In this document: positions 13,762 through 24,800 of the stretch, in pieces | How the letters are laid out: every line of letters begins with the position of its first letter | Numbering within the stretch: the stretch's first letter is position 1 | Assembly (NCBI RefSeq): GCF_000315625.1 | Contig: NW_005434628.1 | Span: 38,445-98,722, forward strand | DNA length: 60,278 bases | Reading direction: 5' to 3' | Origin: Guillardia theta CCMP2712 | Lineage: Eukaryota > Cryptophyceae > Pyrenomonadales > Geminigeraceae | Position numbers and translations under genes: made by a program | The notes under the pieces: generated by a model | What the model was told of the DNA's origin: nothing | Databases searched by the model: none | What the model saw: the letters and a program-made list of their open reading frames with translations, nothing else

Positions 13762-15990
13762 TCTGATCTGGATATCTGTGGTTCGCCATGATTGTGCTGC
13801 TTGAAATATTATTCCAATGTTTTAAGAGAAATGAGTTTTAAGAGAAATGAGATTGTTAAATATGAGAAGCTTTCAAATGATTTCATTGATGGAGATGGGA
13901 TTTTAATGTGATGTGATGTGATGGTATGAGAGGAGAGGAGAGGAGATGTAGCTTGTGTAGCTTCTGTTGGTCAATGATGAGTCGAGTTTGTAAAAAACGA
14001 AAGTGAGAAACGAAGAGAACTTGAGATTGAATGATAGGATGATGGGGACGGGAGGGAGGACGAGGAAGAGAGAGTTACGAGTGAGAGCAGCTGACTGCTG
14101 CAAGGATTCGCGCATCCTCGTGTGAGAGCGAGGAGGAGGGCAGTATGCGCTGGGGCAGCCAAAGCATTTTCGACCCCCACCCCCACCCCCAAGAGGTTCA
14201 CTACCCATTTGACAACAGCGAATCACCCCTCCTTATCAGCAAGAAAATGCTGTTTCCTTACCCGTTGGTCTATATTTCCTTCCTACGTTTCCTTACGAAA
14301 GCAGGCGGTTCTCTACCTGCCCCTGCCCCTGCTTCAACCCTTCTTGCTTCTAGCTCGATCCTCGCCATTCTTGCCCAGCTCCTGCTCTACATGCTCGATC
14401 ATCTGCTTGTCAACTGCACCCATGCCTTGCTTTGATGTCTTGCTCTACTTGGTATTTATCGTGTATTTCTCCCTCACCATCAATATGTTCATGCCATGAC
14501 ACTCGCTGCTTTCCACCTGCAAGATGCACAAAAGCAGATGATGCGAGTGGCAACTAGATCAAATCATACAACATCGCATTGTGAGGGAGGGCTACAAGTC
14601 TGAGCAGCAGCTGATGAGGACCAGGGGAAGTTGAAATAGAAGATTGACAGCAACCATGTAGTGCAACTTGAGACCTCCGCCTCCATTGAGAGGGGGGGGG
14701 AGGCGGAGGTCTCAAGTTCTCGCACCTCGTCCAACGGTGTCAGATATCTGCATGTGCGATGTGCTGCTGCTTTCACTGGTCATGCACGCGTGGCAGGACC
14801 GAGATGAGAGTTTATGAGAGCGTGATGATGCATCTTGCCCCCAAGAACTCACTGAGGTGCCTCATCCTCCGTCGTTGACGGTTAAGCTTTAGAGGAAGGT
14901 TTGCGATGTATGAATTGTCCCTTCCCTTGCTCTTTCCCAGGACCCTCCTCTTATTTCACACTTAAACATTCCCTTGACCTGCCTTTTCTCTGCTGCTATC
15001 CCTCTTTCGCTTTCTCCCCCTTCCTCCCCAAGATGCTCACCTCGTCCGATAGCTAATTTTGCTCCCGATTGCTGCAAGCTCCTGTTGCACAATCAACTCC
15101 ACAGAACAATATGGCACTTTTGTTCTCAAGTATGCGATTCTTCGCTGCTGGCGCTGTGATTTTGGCTGTGCCTGCTTCCTGTCATCATGGTGCCTTGTGT
15201 TCTCTCTAACCCTTGAGATCTTCAAGGCTCGTGTTTTAAACTTCATTTTTATCGGTAAAAAAATGTGATTGGATTCGGGGTACACACCTTCTTGGAGGGA
15301 CATAAACTATCTTCTTCCCTAGACTCGCTTCCTCTTTCCCTTGCCAGCCCTCAAGTTCCGGCTGGTGCTGCTGCCGCTGTCAGCCTTGAGCTCGAGTGTG
15401 ACTGAAGGTCAACCTGACGACAGTCGGACTACTAGACTACCTGCTAGCAGACCTGATAGGCTTAAGCCGCTGAGGGGTTGGCCCGACGTTTTCTTTCTTT
15501 TTCTTTTTCTTTTTTTTCTTTTGCCAACGCCCAAGCAGTCAGGTCCCGCCAAACGACAAGTGCCAAGTGAAGGCGGGGGGAGGCGGGTACAGACTTCGGG
15601 TGGGGTAGAAGAGGGGGGGTAGGGGTAGGGGGGTTGTGATGCAGGAGGGTGGACGAATGCTGACAGGGGGGCTTTTTTTATGGGCAGAGACCTCAGGATT
15701 AGCTCCTGGTACAAATGTTTTAGTCAAAGGGAGGGCTAACAACCAGAACCTTTGGCTTGCCAACCGTTGCGAGTTCAAGGTTCTCCCTCTGGCCTTCGCA
15801 AGGATCGTTCACCATCCTGCATACCTTCCTTCCTCCCTATCCTGTTCTGAAGGCGGAGCTGACTGGACATGCCCCGTCCCCCACGTCATCGAGCCTATGG
15901 ACCCACACATATACGTCGATATCCACCTGTGCAACGAACAGCGATGATAAGGACAGCTTTGCAGTCTGTTGCAGATTAGTGTAACATGAT
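13762..15990. other. No supported gene; hairpin and low-complexity DNA
   Basis: Open frames here are short and I cannot connect them to a family. One frame at 15636-15947 contains GLAPGTNVLVKGRANNQNLW, which looks protein-like but is unsupported. A perfect 20-bp inverted repeat sits at 14665-14718. Pyrimidine tracts occur at 15490-15525. A family with a CCC-rich tract lies at 14175-14195. Confidence 0.5.
14665..14718. repeat. Perfect 20-bp inverted repeat (hairpin)
   Basis: Arms 14665-14684 (aacttgagacctccgcctcc) and 14699-14718 are exact reverse complements, separated by 14 bases that include a G run. No terminator or RNA family is recognised. Confidence 0.85.
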
Positions 15991-16089
15991 CATGTAAGTT
16001 GTCGTGCAACGATTACAACCCAAGAATCTTGCGCATCTTTGGGAACATGCCAGTTCCCGAGTGCTCAACAGCAAGAGATCAATCGACCA

Positions 16090-16528
16090 GGGGGAGACAC
16101 GTGCGTACGTCAAAGCATCGACCAGGAAACTGTATACAATGGACACAAAAGATGTCACTGTCTCAATTATCTTGGTGTTGTACTTAGAAATGGTATTCTC
16201 CTGATGAGTGGACCATATGAAGGTAGGAGGCATGGTGCAGCTCTGATGAGAGACAAATGTTATTCATGATCTGGGTGGAATGCAGGGCGCGCTGGGCCGC
16301 AACTTTTATCTATATGGGGATAGCGCATTCCCAATGAATATGGTATGTCAGCGTGCATTCAGAGCACCTCCAACAGCGGATCATGCTCGTTTGAACCTGA
16401 TCATGTCCAAGTTTCGTATATCGGTTGAGAACAGCTTTGGCGAAGTCAAGAACAGTTGGCGGTATATTGAAAACAACATGAAAATAGGAATTCTTTTTCT
16501 GTTTGTTGCCATCTCCTTGTCTCTGTAA
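16090..16528 (+). pseudogene. PIF/Harbinger-type DDE transposase fragment
   Basis: The frame at 16039-16269 reads DQETVYNGHKRCHCLNYLGV and GPYEGRRHGAALMRDKCY. A second frame reads LYGDSAFPMNM, then SKFRISVENSFGEVKNSWRY. This is the order seen in DDE_Tnp_4 transposases: YNGHK, GPxEGRRHD, second catalytic Asp in GDSAF, catalytic Glu in VENSFG. A one-base frameshift near 16262 separates the halves. The usual GRRHD reads GRRHG, and the first Asp region (GGDT) is altered. The copy ends at about 16528 without the normal C-terminus. It is a decayed element. Confidence 0.8.
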
Positions 16529-17001
16529 AAAGTATCGATCCTGTCGACAACATCTTGCCATACCTGCTCCCTTTCACCATAGGACTGGCGAGCATTACCA
16601 GATGCATTGCCCAAACCTCCTGAACAAGGACGCATTTGTTTCTTGAACTTGTTGACGTATTCCTCAAATTTGGAACTGATTGTCTTCCAATAAATGCCTT
16701 TGAAGAAAAGATCATCTATCTCCAACACACGGAGTAGGGCTTCCCACTGGGCAGTCTTGGCTCCTTCAATGATGGACAGATCCATGTCCAACCAGACTTT
16801 GGCCACTTTGAGCATCATTTCTGCAACAGTAGATTCATCAGATGGCCACTTTTTCCTTTTGCGTTCAGAACCATTGCCTGATGTACTCTGCAAACTGTCT
16901 GTAGAGATGTTACCCTCGTTTCCATTCACTGAAGCTGATTCTGGTTTTGTCGGATGCGCCGGTACAGCGTCATCGGAGGCTGGCAACATCTCATCTGCCA
17001 T
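16381..17001 (-). CDS. Myb/SANT-like DNA-binding protein of Harbinger type, convergent with the transposase
   Basis: This 206-residue frame opens MADEMLPASDDAV and has a basic KRKKWPSDES patch. Then follows a helical Trp-rich segment: MLKVAKVWLDMDL, AKTAQWEALLRVLEIDDLFF, KGIYWKTISSKFEEYVNKFK. This resembles the trihelix/SANT proteins that accompany PIF/Harbinger transposases and bind element ends. Its last 50 residues are antisense to the transposase remnant, so the original C-terminus is probably lost or chimeric. It could instead be a host gene of the same DNA-binding class. Confidence 0.5.
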   Translation of the reverse strand: MADEMLPASDDAVPAHPTKPESASVNGNEGNISTDSLQSTSGNGSERKRKKWPSDESTVAEMMLKVAKVWLDMDLSIIEGAKTAQWEALLRVLEIDDLFFKGIYWKTISSKFEEYVNKFKKQMRPCSGGLGNASGNARQSYGEREQVWQDVVDRIDTFYRDKEMATNRKRIPIFMLFSIYRQLFLTSPKLFSTDIRNLDMIRFKRA

Positions 17002-17389
17002 ACTGGAATCTTCCCACCCAAAATGTCACTCGACCCTTAATGCAACAGTTCCTAAAAAGAAAAACAAATTGGATAAAACTCTAAAAGTTAAGGTCGTGGT
17101 ACAAATTATTGACTGATTTTAGGAAGAAACTCGATTGCTTTTCCCCTATATCACAACGTCTCAAAACCAGACTAAAAAAACAAAGGTTAAAACCGCCGTG
17201 TAACGGCAGGAGCAGGTCGAAGGTTTCTGGCGCCCCCTCTAAATAACTCCAATCGGTAGTAGGGGTGGGTGAACGGATCCCTGTCCCTCTGAAGCGTTCA
17301 AGAGACAAAGAGAGGTCGTGTAACCTTTGTCTCAATAACCCCTCCTTTTGACCATGTAATACGACTTAAGTCCTGGGTAGGTACTTGGG

Positions 17390-18790
17390 TGAAGGATCCG
17401 TACAAGGCATCAATTTTCAGAGAAAGGGGGGGTAGGGGTGCTTCTCCGACCGGAGAGGTTTTGAAAATGCACTTCTTCGACTTTCTTCCATTCTATTAGT
17501 CTTCTTTTTATCTCGAGATCCCATCATGCCACCCTACCCTCGGACGTTTTGGAGAGCAAGTACCCTACCCCTATCCCCTCACCCGTGCCGAACATCGGAG
17601 GGGGGGGGGGGGTGCGAGGATTTGAAAACTTGCCCAATGCTTGAAACTCTACCTCTGACGCTCATTTGACTACCCACCCTAATCCCCTCACCACCCACCC
17701 CTTTCGTAAAAAAGCCATTTCCTGATCTGAACTATAGTTTGTGAGGTACAAGGGTCTTGAGTCACCCCTGGGTAAGGCAGGGAATGAGGGGGTAGGGTCA
17801 TGATTACTCAACAATCCAGTGGGACTCTTGCAGGGATTATAGGGATGGATCATGGGGGGTGGAATATTGGTCCTGGTGGGGTACTGGGGTGGCAGGGGGT
17901 GGAGCAGAAGTATGGACAGATCTGTGTAAGAGTCGCAAAGAGAGGGGAAAGGAAGGGTGGGTGTCTGAATGAGGGGGGTGGGTTGGTAGACATGCTTGAG
18001 AGAGTGGGGTGAAAGTAAAGAGACGGTGGGGTAGTCAGAAATGGGGGTAGTTGGGGATGGTTTTTGGGTTCCAGAAGGCAGAAAAGGGGTCGAGCTGACG
18101 AACAGGGGTTATTCTGACCACATTAAGTGCTAAAATATATGGGTGGGTAATTGAACAGACCCTCTTAACAGATATTTCTGTGTGCGGAAAAGAGAGTCGG
18201 CTGGGGTGGGTGGGGGGTCTAGTCCTGGTTAAGGGGTAGGGGTGAGATTGGGTCTCAGAGCAAGACCATGGGTGCTTGTCTGTTAAAGCAAGTAGGGGTG
18301 GATCTAAGGGTTCTCGGAGGGGGTGGGTGGGGGGAGGTGTTCCATCCTTGCAGGGAATGACCATTTTTGGGGTGGGGTGAGACGGTGAGGAGGGCAGGAA
18401 AGAAGGGGGGCCGGAAGGGTATCGGATATGAAAGGGGTGGGGTCAATGTCACCAGGGGTAGGTGCTCGAACGGGAAGGGCGAAAGAGTGCCGTGCTTAGG
18501 CGGGAGGCATGGAGATGTTTGAGGGATGGGGAAAATTTATTGGAGCGTAAGGCCGAAAGAGCTGAAGTAGGGGCATGTGTTCAGGATCAGAGCAGTGAAA
18601 TGGCTGGACGGGTGGTACCGGTCGGGCAAGGAGTAAAGAGGAAGGTGGGTACATTGGAACTAGGGGTGGGGTAGAGGTCTTATGCATTGAAATCAGGGCG
18701 GCATGATTGGTTTATAAAAATCTCGGGGGGTTGGGTACAATCGACCTGGGGGTGGGGGTGGGGATGACGGGTGGGGGAGGGAAGGGGGGG
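17390..18790. other. Strand-switching GGGGTA-rich island A
   Basis: From about 17520 to 17705 the plus strand carries CCCTACCC/CACCCACCCC words. After a short transition it carries GGGGTGG/GGGTAGGGG words up to 18790. A run of 13 G occurs at 17600. No gene is seen inside. Such runs could form G-quadruplexes. The minus-strand SANT-like ORF lies to the left and plus-strand genes to the right. Confidence 0.7.
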
Positions 18791-20040
18791 GGGGTTGGAA
18801 GGTGAGGGGCGGGAAGTTTGATCGAGGGCGATGGTGAGAGCGAGGGGGGCGAGGGCGGAAGAGAGCGGGGAAGGAGGAGGAGGAAGAGGGTGTGTGCGGA
18901 TGATTCTCCTTGCCCCTCTCATGTTGTGTTGCCTCTCTGTCTCATCCTAATCTCATGCCCTTCTCTGCTCCTGTTGCTCGCTGCCTCGACCCAAGACCAG
19001 GATAGCGCTTGGTCTCATCTGGTGTCGTCTTGGGCGGCTGGGCAGCTGGATATGGCGTCTTGTGCTATTTCAAGTTGCAAACGGTCCTTGTCTCAGTCCT
19101 TCAACGTGATGTCGAACTTGTAATTCCCCTCTACTGTTTGGTCCGACTGCAGTTGGTTTCCGGAAAGACTGGCACTGGGTAGCAGCAAGCAGGAATGAAT
19201 CCGAGGGTAATGGGGAGGTGTGAGGTGCAGCTGCTGAGAGATTGTGCATTATGGTCTATCGATGAGAGTAGCTGATCCTAGTACATAGCGATTTGATAGC
19301 AGAAGGACCCCAGCCGCCTCGTGTCGCCCTGGTGAGCAGAGGTTGGGTAGTGAGGCAAGCGAGGCATGCTCGAGGCTATCTAGCAGAGTGGATAGCCCAA
19401 GATTTGACACGCGAGCACTCTCTGTCGGGAAGATTTAACAGCTCCTGACGACCTTGTTCGGATACGTGTATGCTTGTCTGATCGCGATCGCCTGTACATA
19501 TGAAGAACAACATAAAGGCATGGAGACTTGTGTTGAACGCGCTGACTGACTTTAGATTTGTGCTTTGTTTTCAGCCAGGAAGATTATGACTGATGTGTCT
19601 TGTATTGGTTTTAATCCTCCAAATTGTGTAGAATCGAATTGTATCAGTCAGGCAACGTAACCTACTAAAAAACCTAAACCCTAAACAGACCTCTCTTTTA
19701 GACTGGAATGAGCTGAAGCGCAAGCTGTGTAGAGGCATTAGACTGTTGCCTAGTGACAACGGGGGATTGAAGGCAGTGGTGAAATGGTGGATGCAATGTT
19801 GGAACTAGATGGAGCATCTTCAGGACTTGTCTTGTGTTAGCTCTTTGCATGCAAGATGTTTTACAACATCCAGGAGCTGCTGACACTTAATTCCAGGTTT
19901 CATGTCCCCCGAGTATCACGATAGTAAGAGCTTGAGCACTCCGAAAAGACTTGAGGTGAACGAGATGACAGAATAGCGAGCCTACTGTCAGTTCATGCGA
20001 CTACGGGAAGAGATTGCCGGATTCCATTTCATCACTTGAA
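18791..20040. other. No supported gene; possible 5' leader of the next gene
   Basis: Short frames only. A stretch at 18905-19125 has a mildly protein-like frame, and a good splice acceptor (TTTGGTCCGACTGCAG) ends at 19152, so untranslated exons of the gene at 20041 are possible. Nothing else is recognised. Confidence 0.35.
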
Positions 20041-21211
20041 ATGGACCAGAACTTGAATTCCACCAGCAACCCGTTGGACTCCTTCGTGTTGCCCATTGGT
20101 CAGCCAGTCCCTCAATCTCTCAATCAGGAGACTTCCGGCATTATGCTGACTCCTTTCTTCGCTCCTTTGGCGACGAATTACGGATCGAACTTGTTTCTTC
20201 CTCACAATACTCTACCGGTTTGTCACCAGCCAGGTGAGGATCTGGTTTCTTCGTTTCCCCTCCTCACTTGGGCTTCCCCTCAGCAACTCTATCGGCAGCT
20301 TTCCCGAGACTCGACATGCTAGGGATGCAGCAGCTGCTGGGAGCGTCAAGTTTCGCGTCCTCCTCCTCCCATCTTTTCCCTCGAGGTTTCAACGCTAGCG
20401 GGCAGATGATCAGCATCCCTCAGCGAGCCTCCCACATGCCTCCGTTGCTCAGCCAAGTCAACACGAGTACATTGGTGGGGCCTCCTGTGGATCTTCAGAT
20501 TGATTTGAGCGCTCAAAAATATTTGGAAGAAGTCAGAGGTTCGGAAGAATTCGAGCAGCATCACGTGGCAGCAAGCAGTTACAGCCCTCCTTCGAACAGA
20601 TCTGCTTTCTTTCCTGTCGATCAAAGTTCCGGACTCTCTCACAAGAGGTCAACAACTTCTCTCGGTCTGCATGTCTGCAACTGATGATAGTGGTCACCTG
20701 ACGACTGCGATTGTGATCTCGCAGACATTCTCAAGGAATCGCTCGATCGCAAGGCTAAGGTGTTTCCTCTATCAAGTACTCCTGTAAAACTCATGCTCAT
20801 GATTCTCAGTCAGAAGACTCTTCGCTTTCATCTGCATACGTAAGCTCAACGCCTCGTTCAAGAACGCAACTGACTCTCCTCGTACTCCAAGTCTTCCAGC
20901 AGCCATAGAAAGCCTGCAACGGGCACAAACAGCGTAAGACAACACTCTATCTTGTTCTCTCGTGCCTCACTTGAAATACAGGTGAATCGTCATGGTCAAG
21001 CGAAGAGCGGTGGCGGATGGGGTAAAGTAGAAGAAGGGTGAGACAGCGATCCCCCGATCGGTGTGGTCGTTGATCCTTGAACAGATCAACCTCGGGCAGG
21101 CACAAACCTTGGAAGATTGCTTTGACAGAATCTCAGGTACGAAGATGAGGGAGAGGGAAGGAGGGAGCTGGAGGCAGGCAGGCAGCAGCTGGAGGGAGGG
21201 AGGAAGGAAGA

Positions 21212-21274
<63 letters not shown>

Positions 21275-21735
21275 CTGGAGCAACGGGGGGGGGTTCGGAG
21301 GGAGGGTATGAGGCTTACAGAGTGGCATTTATCAGGCACAGGATATCTTTATGCAACGACCGAAGATCAAGGAGCTCTACGGGTTCGGGTAGGAGGAAGG
21401 CAGAGCATGGCTTTCAGCTTATCTACAAATGTGCTTTCAGGTCAAGTCAGTTAGGAGAGAAGTACATGGTGAACGCCAAGACTATCCGAGACATCTGGTG
21501 CGTCTACCGTGCAGGGGATGAAGGTGATGATTGGGGAGCAGGAACCGCGAAACATGGGTCAAGGCGACGAAACACCTCTGGACGTCGGAGGAAATCATGC
21601 AGTGAGTAGGCGAGGGGAGGAGGAAAGTGGTCTGACGGTTGGATACACAGGGATGCGGCTGAGAGGGAGAGGAAACGGTTCAAGAGCAGTTGCACGGACG
21701 ATGAGGCAGCAGGGAGCGGCAGCAAAAAGAATTGA
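20041..21735 (+). CDS. Putative nuclear regulator with KTIRDIWNRETW motif
   Basis: The start ATG at 20041 begins MDQNLNSTSNPLDSF. Exons then give a long Ser/Pro/Gln-rich disordered region, including PRLDMLGMQQLLGASSF and LSHKRSTTSL, an exon HILKESLDRKAK, a Ser-rich exon, an exon NRHGQAKSGGGWGKVEEG, and NLGQAQTLEDCFDRIS. A conserved-looking C-terminus follows: DIFMQRPKIKELYGF, SQLGEKYMVNAKTIRDIW, NRETWVKATKHLWTSEEIMQ. A final exon entered from a GTGAGT donor near 21600 ends in a basic tail with stop 21733-21735. 'KTIRDIWNRxTW' with 'TKHLW' is a pattern I recall from uncharacterised proteins of algae and oomycetes and may be a helix-turn-helix. A GGCA microsatellite at 21213-21273 lies in an intron. 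Function is inferred only from composition. Confidence 0.6.
21213..21273. repeat. (GGCA)n microsatellite
   Basis: About fifteen uninterrupted tetranucleotide copies lie within an intron of the gene at 20041-21735. Confidence 0.95.
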
Positions 21736-21811
21736 AAGACAGGCAGGAGAAAACAAGTTTTATTCATTCTTTAACTCTAAATGAATTCATGCGATCAACC
21801 CTAATGGTCCC

Positions 21812-24800
21812 TTAGTCTTCAGCTATCCTCCTCCTACCTCTGTTCGAATAATTCCCTCGCTCTTCGCGGTTCGTCCATGCCTCTCTCATGGAGCCCACAG
21901 GCCCGACCTCTCCAGCTGTTCTCTGCTTTTTCTCGTGCGGCTCTGCCCATCTCGTCCTCCCCTGCTCACCGTCAGCTCGATTCCAGCGGCTTGCGCCTCT
22001 TACCGCTACAGGCTCCAGGTTGAGCTCAGCTGGTGAAGGTGGGAATCGGACAGGCCGTAGAGCTTTTGTCGGATGCTGGGGACTCGGGGTGAACCAGCGA
22101 CCAGCAGGGCGCTGAAAAAACTTGTGAGGAAGGCCAAGGTGAAGAGGAGGAAACGAAACCAGTTCGAGGGAGGAGATGCCGCTGCCAGCTTGCTTGCCCT
22201 TGCCGATCGCCTCGAGAGCCTCCGAGAGCTCGAAGACTTTGGCGCCTAGAAGTCGAATCTGGGCATGACACTCGGCGTTCTCACGGAGCAGTGTGCGGAT
22301 GCGAATCTGAAAGCGTCGGGTTACGTTGGGATGACAGGGGGGAGGAGGAAGACCTGCAGGTGACTCCTTGGCGTGGAAGAGGAGCCAAGCTGCTGCGTGC
22401 CTGTCGTGAGAACGAACCACAAGGACAAGCAACAACCTCTTGCTGAACTTCCCCATGAGCCGGAGCTGAATTGACTCCCTCCAGCCTATTCTCACGCAAG
22501 TTCTCCACCTCACGCTCTTTAGCCGACAGAAGTTGTCTCAGGTCTTCGCAGCTTCGCTCCTTCTCCTTTACTGTCCTCTCGAGCTTTCTGACTTGCTCCT
22601 CCTTGAGCTGCATACAAAGTTAGCACCTTCCCGGCCTTCACCAATGCCATAACCTTCAACGACAATTCTGACTCTCTGGGTGCCTGCGCAAAAGCTTCCT
22701 GCCTGTTACTCTGTGCCTCTTCCAACGCCTGCGAAAGTCATGAATCAGGCAGCCGTCAAGTAACTCTTACGACTCCTCGTCCCTCCGCCTTACCTGCAAC
22801 TGTGAATGCAGCGAGGATACTTGGACGCGCGACTGCGAGCATTCTTCCAAGACGGAGCTCAGCCGCTTGCTAAGCTCCTTGTTGTTCTAACGCAGCAGGT
22901 GAGGAACAGATTCTTCGTACGAGCAACCTGTTCACCTCTTTCTCTACATTCAGATCCAGCGACAACTTCCTTTTGACATCTTCAAGACACTGCAGCTCCC
23001 CTGACAGCCGACGGATTTCCTTCATCGCAACGTCACAGAAATAAAAATTGATGGCACAATTTTCTTACAGATTCTGCGGAAAGAAAGCTCTCTTTCTGAT
23101 GTGTGTAAGCCGATGTGTTATATTGTTTTTCTTCTTCCAGAGTTTTAGCCCTGTCCTCCTCCTTCCTGAGCTTCTCCTCTGCCTCTGCCACCTGCTCCTC
23201 CAGCGCCCGCCTCCTCTCCTCCTCCTTCCTGAGCTTCTCCTCTGCCTCTTCCACCTGCTCCTCCAGCGCCCGTCTTCTGCCATCCGCCTTCTTGAGCTTG
23301 TCCTCTGCCTCTGCCACCTGTACCTCCAGCGCCCGTCTTCTGCCATCCGCCTTCCTGAGCTTCTCCTCTGCCTCTGCCACCTGCTCCTCCAGCGCCCGCC
23401 TCCTCTCCTCCTCCTTCCTGAGCTTCTCCTCTGCCTCCGCTGCCTCCCTCTCCAGCGTCCGCTTCGTCTCCTCCTCCTTCCTGAGCTTCTCCTCTGCCTC
23501 TGCCACCTGCTCCTCCAGCGCCCGCCTCCTCTCCTCCTCCTTCCTGAGCTTCTCCTCTGCCTCCCTTGCCCTCCTCGCTGCATCTGCCACCTGTACCTCC
23601 AGCGCCCGCCTCATGTCCTCCTCCTTCCTGAGCTTCCCCTCTAGCTCCACTCCTTTCTCCTTGGCCTCTTGATGAGCTTTGAGCTGCCCTCGGAGCTCAA
23701 GCAGCTTTCCTTCAAGGCCTACTAACCCTTCCCCACCTGTTTTCACCTCCAATCCTGCCTTCGACGCGAGGTCCAGTATCTTCGCTTCTGTGTCCTTGAT
23801 CACTGCCATCGCCTCCGCAAGCTGTCCCTTCGTTTCACCTTGCTCCTCCCTCCCTCCCGCCGCACCCTGATGATCATACGATGTGATGCTAGGGACTGTT
23901 ACCTTGTCTCTCTCAGCTCTCAGCTCCTCCTCTGCCTCCCTTGCCCTCCTCGCTGCATCTGCCACCTGTACCTCCAGCGCCCGCCTCATGTCCTCCTCCT
24001 TCCTGAGCTTCTCCTCAGCCTTCCTTGCCCTCCCTGCTGCCTCCGCTGCCTGCTGCGTTATCAGCGAGTGCGCGTGCGAGTTGATTTCAGAGTTCTGATT
24101 GGTATTGAAATGGTCTTCGAGTGCGTGCAAAAATGCAGCAACATCCTCCATAGTGACACGGTCTATTTCAGTTTGCAAGTCGAATCTTCGAGAAAGTTTG
24201 AACATCTGATCTTTGACAAATTTCTCCTCTTCGATTTGTTTTTGGGTAAATCCATCATGTACGATGGTTGATTGATTATTCTCTTGAATAACTTTCTCTC
24301 CACCAAATTCCCGACATGTCTGCGGTTTTGAAAGTTCGATCGTATTCAACCAACTTTCTACCTCGCTTTTGAACTTATAGAATAGGAGAAGAGTGTCTGA
24401 ATCCTTGTTTTCTTCCCTTTGAAAGAATTCATACATGTTTGGCAAGCAGTAAACTGTATGTAGCGCTGACCTCCATTCATCAAAGCTTATGTAGCCATCC
24501 TTGTCTTTGTCCATGAAAGTCATGAGAATAGAAATGTCACTGTCTAAACAATGGATCTGAAGCTCATTCATAGATGTAGTAAGATCTTTCAATGATATTC
24601 TACTATCTGAATCTTTGTCGAACGCTAGAAAGCCGGAATTCAAGTTCAGATGGTTGTAATCCAGCGCGATGTTAATCTGATTCAAGATGCTGTAAACGAG
24701 TCCATGCATGTTAAAAGACAAAGAGGATCGAGACTTGTCCAGGCGACTTATTTCCATGTCGATCAGACGAGAAAGGACTGAGGGAATTTCTGGATTGGTG

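Noticed and set aside
15720-15795. Possible tRNA B-box (GAGTTCAAGGTTC)
   Set aside because: No A-box and no acceptor stem at suitable distance.
19370-19470. tRNA-like A-box (TAGCAGAGTGG)
   Set aside because: No proper B-box or cloverleaf follows; the nearest candidate GTTCGGATAC breaks the consensus.
19672-19685. CCTAAACCCTAAA, plant-type telomere motif
   Set aside because: Barely two units; short enough to occur by chance.
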